Assembly (NCBI RefSeq): GCF_048269205.1
Contig: NZ_JBLXJC010000001.1
Span: 1,240,001-1,304,000, forward strand
Reading direction: 5' to 3'
DNA: 64,000 nt
Source: Emcibacter sp048269205
GTDB lineage: Bacteria > Pseudomonadota > Alphaproteobacteria > Sphingomonadales > Emcibacteraceae
Positions 60,925 through 64,000 of this stretch are shown piece after piece. Position 1 is the first letter of the stretch, and every line of letters begins with the position of its first letter. The notes beneath the pieces were generated by a model. The model ran no database searches, had not been told where the DNA came from, and saw only the letters and a list, made by a program, of their open reading frames with translations. A program made the position numbers and the translations under genes.

Positions 60925-63534
60925 TTATGAAAGTTTTCCAACGGCCTGCGCCAGAGCCAGGTATACTTTGCCCGCATCGGAAGAGATCAATGCCACGGCA
61001 AAAGCAGAATTTGAGGTGCTGCCCATGGCTTTGCCCATCAGGTCTTCAAAGTTCTGCATATATTCCTGGACATACCGGCGGAAGTCAGCATCGTTCTGGC
61101 ACTTTTCAGCAACCTTGGCCTGAATTTTCTTGTTGCTGACTTTCTTCAGACGACGCAGGAAAGCGCCCTTATCGCCTTTGACATAGAGTTGCCACAGATC
61201 GTCTGAGACATCTTCATCAACATATCTGCCGATATCAATTGCCGAGGACTGAAGCTGTTCCATAACCCGGGAGGCGAGGGCGGGGAAGCCGGTTCCTGTT
61301 TTCTGCGTGATGCGTTTTTCAAAGGATTCGGCATCGGCAATGACACTGTTGCTGGACAGCTGGATGGATTTGATCAACTGCTGGAACTTCTCATTATGCC
61401 GCTCGATCACCTTATTGGTTTCATCGGCTGCCTCGACAGCACTGGCAGAGGCAAGATAGATGCTCTCCGAGGCATGCTGAAGCTCGTCTGAAATACGTTT
61501 GATATTGGCCTCTGCCGTCTCTGCGGTCTTGTTGTTGTCAATTTCCAGAGACTGGATTCGTTCGATCAGACTGCCCAGGTGCTCGATGGTTTCATTGCAT
61601 TTTGAACTGATATAATCAGATGTCTTGCGCCAGTCTTCCGTGATATGACCGGTTTTCTCTTCAGTGGCGTTCATCTGGGCATTGATATTGTTTTCAATGT
61701 CCTGCATGTCGCGAAGGCTGCTTTCAGCCCGCTGGCGAATTTCCTCTATGTGGACCGTCAGTTGTTCAGTCTGGCCGAGGATATTGTCAATGACTGTCTG
61801 GCCGTGGATGCCAAGGTCAGAGGACTGGTCCTTGAGCCTGTCGATGGCAAGTGAGATATGTTCAGTGACGGTACCGATGCTGTCTGTGAGGCTTTCATGC
61901 TGCTGTTTCAGTTTTTCCCCGGACTGGTCAAGCTGTGCCCGATAGGTTTCGGAAATTTCCTCAAAGCGGCTGCTCTGGGTATCCATCAGGCTGACGTTTT
62001 CGTTCAGCTTGGCGACATTGGCATCGACCACATGGTTGATACTTTCGGAATGCTTCTGAATGTCCATCAGGGAGCCCTGGATGGACTGGCCGATCTGTTC
62101 CGTATTGCCGGACAGAATAGACTGGATTTCCTCGGCCTGGAGCCTGAGTCCTTCGCGAATGACTTCCGCCTGGGTTTCGAGAATTTCCTCGGCATTTGAA
62201 ATGCGCGCGGCTAGCGAATGTTCCAGGCTTTCGTTCTGGGTATTGATTCGCCGGGTCGTCTCTTCGATCTGTTCCGCCAAATTGGTGGAAAAGTCGTTGA
62301 TAATCCGCTGGATCATATCCGTGTTCTCGGCGAACCTGCCGCCAGCTTCCTCGATCAGGAGGTTGCCCTTTTCAGTTACTTCCGTAAATAGTCGGCCAAG
62401 GTTAGTCGCGTGGGTCTGGAAACTCTCGCCGGCTTCCGCAGTCTGGGCAAGGGCGCCTGCCGCAACCGTAGAGAGGTCGTTTGCCTGCTCCCTGATCATT
62501 GCCGTAAGGCGTTCGCTGTCCGAAGCCGTCCCTTCCGTGATTTTCCCAATATTGCCCGCCTGCTCTTCAAGTTTCGTGCAGATTTCGGTGGTTTGCTCGG
62601 ACAATAGTCCTATCGTTGCGGCCAGACCTTCCCTCTTGGTTTCTACGTCGCTGGTGATCGCAGCAAGTTTTTCGCCGGAAGTATCTACAGTCTGTTCAAT
62701 ATCGGTCGTCAACTTGCGAAGTTTCTCGCCAAGCGTATCCAGTCGCTCCTCAATCTGATGAGCCCGCTCATCGAGCGTTTTTTTCTGGAAAACGATCTCG
62801 TTGCTGACTTTTTCAGAATTCTTGCGGGTGATATTGGTGATGGTTTCGCTATCGAACCTGAGCTGGCTGAAAACTGTCTCCAGTTCCTTCAGGCGGCCTG
62901 TGATATCCTCGCTCACGCCATGCAGAGCTTCCCGCTCCCGGCCGAGAAGCTCCTGGAAGTCCTGGGTGCGGTTTTCTGCGTTTGTTGTGACCTCGAACAG
63001 CGATGTGATCTGTTCCTGAAAGCGGTTCTCCAGATTTTCAATTCTTGACTGGGCGATATCCCCTGCCGCCTCGATATGTTTGATTTCCTTGTGCAGGTTG
63101 GCGACAATTGTTTCTACCCGCTTCTGGGCGATATCCAGGGGGGAAAGCAGGTTTTCCAGTCCACTGGACAGGGCAAGCCGTTCCTCCCGCAGGGGGGTGA
63201 CACGCAAAAAGGCAAGTGTCATCAACCAGATCACCATGAGCGGCAACATGGCGCCGGCAAGAAGTCCCGCCATCTCATAAAGCGGCATTCTATCAAGCTG
63301 ACGGTCCGAGGTCAGGAAAAGGCTGATACAGGCACCAACCCACAAAATGCTCAGGACCGTTGAGGTCAGCATGGGCCAGTAGGTTTTCAGCCAGGCTTTG
63401 GTCCCTGCCTCTCGCGTGATATTGACCTTGTGGTGCTTCAGGGACGATGGGTGAGGGGTAACCACCTGGTCATTGTTCGATGCCTCGGCCTGCTTGGTTT
63501 CTGTGTCGGCCTGGCTTGTGCTCTGTTCACTCAT
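60925..63534 (-). CDS. Large membrane-anchored coiled-coil protein
   Basis: An 869-residue protein I cannot assign to a named family. It has a polar N-terminus, two membrane helices (about 55-75 and 86-111) and then some 600 residues of near-continuous coiled coil rich in Glu, Gln, Ser and Thr (for example IEHIEAAGDIAQSRIENLEN-like heptads), ending in a compact C-terminal domain (about 720-869). The architecture recalls chemoreceptor or septal/polar scaffolds, but no MCP signalling tip is visible. Start 63534 has no strong ribosome binding site. Confidence 0.8.
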   Translation of the reverse strand: MSEQSTSQADTETKQAEASNNDQVVTPHPSSLKHHKVNITREAGTKAWLKTYWPMLTSTVLSILWVGACISLFLTSDRQLDRMPLYEMAGLLAGAMLPLMVIWLMTLAFLRVTPLREERLALSSGLENLLSPLDIAQKRVETIVANLHKEIKHIEAAGDIAQSRIENLENRFQEQITSLFEVTTNAENRTQDFQELLGREREALHGVSEDITGRLKELETVFSQLRFDSETITNITRKNSEKVSNEIVFQKKTLDERAHQIEERLDTLGEKLRKLTTDIEQTVDTSGEKLAAITSDVETKREGLAATIGLLSEQTTEICTKLEEQAGNIGKITEGTASDSERLTAMIREQANDLSTVAAGALAQTAEAGESFQTHATNLGRLFTEVTEKGNLLIEEAGGRFAENTDMIQRIINDFSTNLAEQIEETTRRINTQNESLEHSLAARISNAEEILETQAEVIREGLRLQAEEIQSILSGNTEQIGQSIQGSLMDIQKHSESINHVVDANVAKLNENVSLMDTQSSRFEEISETYRAQLDQSGEKLKQQHESLTDSIGTVTEHISLAIDRLKDQSSDLGIHGQTVIDNILGQTEQLTVHIEEIRQRAESSLRDMQDIENNINAQMNATEEKTGHITEDWRKTSDYISSKCNETIEHLGSLIERIQSLEIDNNKTAETAEANIKRISDELQHASESIYLASASAVEAADETNKVIERHNEKFQQLIKSIQLSSNSVIADAESFEKRITQKTGTGFPALASRVMEQLQSSAIDIGRYVDEDVSDDLWQLYVKGDKGAFLRRLKKVSNKKIQAKVAEKCQNDADFRRYVQEYMQNFEDLMGKAMGSTSNSAFAVALISSDAGKVYLALAQAVGKLS

Positions 63535-63628
63535 GCTGCGATCATAGTTATTTGGGGGTTGAATTTGCCGTGCATTCTAACAGGCTACCAAGGGTGTAGC
63601 AACTGCCCCGGTGACAATAAAAGATAAA

Positions 63629-63657
63629 TTGGGTGTATCTGTGAACTATGATACAAT
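63629..63657 (+). promoter_or_regulatory. Sigma-70-like promoter of the Mpo1-like gene
   Basis: TTGGGT (63629-63634), a 17-bp spacer and TACAAT (63652-63657) lie 51 bp before ATG 63709. Confidence 0.55.
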
Positions 63658-63708
63658 CAGGCCTTCAAAAAGAACATAAAACTGGATGCTTCGTAACGGG
63701 AAAGACAG

Positions 63709-64000
63709 ATGAAGAACTTCTTTATACAGCAGATGGCCATGTATTCTGCTTATCATATGGATACACGTAACCAGATAACTCACTATATTGGCGTTCCATC
63801 CATCGTGATCTCCCTGTTTATGCTTTTTTCCTGGATCGGTCTTTTCACATTGAACGGTATACAGGTTACCTTTGCCATGGTTTTTCTGGCAGTGATTTTG
63901 CTGTTTTATCTACTGTCAGATCTGGTGATCGGCGTTGTTGCCGCCATAGTCTTTATCCCACTCTTGAAAATGTCCGCTAGTCTGGCGCCGGTTGCCGACA
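63709..64000 (+). CDS. Mpo1-like (DUF962) membrane protein, 3' partial
   Basis: The first 97 codons of a gene cut by the window end. The start MKNFFIQQMAMYSAYHMDTR and the motif HYIGVPSIVISL, followed by hydrophobic helices, match the Mpo1/YGL010w (DUF962) family. The yeast member is an Fe2+-dependent 2-hydroxy fatty-acid dioxygenase; bacterial members are mostly uncharacterised. The early histidines (HMDTRN, THYIG) are possible metal ligands. The ATG follows AACGGGAAAG. Confidence 0.8.
   Translation, partial: MKNFFIQQMAMYSAYHMDTRNQITHYIGVPSIVISLFMLFSWIGLFTLNGIQVTFAMVFLAVILLFYLLSDLVIGVVAAIVFIPLLKMSASLAPVAD

Noticed and set aside
1..64000. tRNA, rRNA, CRISPR arrays, insertion sequences or prophage
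   Set aside because: No cloverleaf, rRNA segment, regularly spaced repeats, transposase or phage gene was recognised on either strand.

Overview
The window looks like chromosomal DNA of a free-living, respiratory Gram-negative alphaproteobacterium. The evidence is three TonB-dependent receptors, two OmpW-type barrels, Tat and Sec signal peptides, a YdcH (DUF465) protein, and DUF4170 and DUF2336 proteins typical of Alphaproteobacteria. A marine Emcibacterales/Kordiimonadales-type lineage is my guess; no rRNA or other marker settles it. I see no tRNA, rRNA, CRISPR array, insertion sequence or phage gene. No intact gene shows an obvious frameshift.

Region 1 (1-21800) is a catabolic and uptake block. 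An M24 peptidase-like gene (5' end outside the window) is followed by the E1 alpha, E1 beta and E2 subunits of a 2-oxoacid dehydrogenase, with an aldehyde dehydrogenase inserted between E1 and E2. Next come a LacI-type regulator, an orphan Tat-exported NMT1-like binding protein, a TonB receptor, a two-subunit molybdenum hydroxylase (IorAB-like), an OsmC protein, a 3-hydroxyisobutyrate-dehydrogenase-like enzyme, a complete TRAP transporter and two MFS transporters. Five near-identical LacI-type operators (core GCAAACGWWTGC) lie in front of the binding protein, between the TonB receptor and the hydroxylase, and in front of osmC. The block therefore reads as one substrate-induced regulon for an unidentified compound.

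Region 2 (22471-35638) is a candidate D-amino-acid/D-peptide scavenging island. It holds an exported N-acyl-D-amino-acid deacylase-like amidohydrolase, a divergent GntR regulator, a TonB receptor, the D-glutamate pair dgcN-dgcA, two paralogous membrane-anchored serine beta-lactamase/DD-peptidase-fold proteins flanking a Tat-exported M19-like dipeptidase, and a DUF819 membrane protein. Outer-membrane import, periplasmic trimming of D-residue peptides and cytoplasmic conversion of D-Glu through N-acetyl intermediates would fit together.

Region 3 (36612-43029, minus strand) is a tightly packed six-gene unit: ATP-grasp RimK-like ligase, aspartoacylase-family deacylase, CNNM/CorC-type CBS protein, MscS-like channel, a membrane-free MgtE-N/CBS protein and a full MgtE Mg2+ transporter. 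A LysR regulator is divergent to it. The arrangement suggests coupled Mg2+/osmotic control with a peptide or amino-acid modification system.

Region 4 (44139-64000) is mostly housekeeping or signalling genes: zinc alcohol dehydrogenase, a third TonB receptor, a periplasmic binding protein, ThpR, a GGDEF-EAL protein, OmpW with an FNR-type site placed for class II activation, PhoH, a PadR-nitronate monooxygenase pair with a candidate operator, small conserved proteins, a GcvR-like ACT protein, an MlaC-like protein, cytochrome c, an alanine/Na+ symporter, a DUF2336 protein, a long membrane-anchored coiled-coil protein and the start of an Mpo1-like gene cut by the window end.
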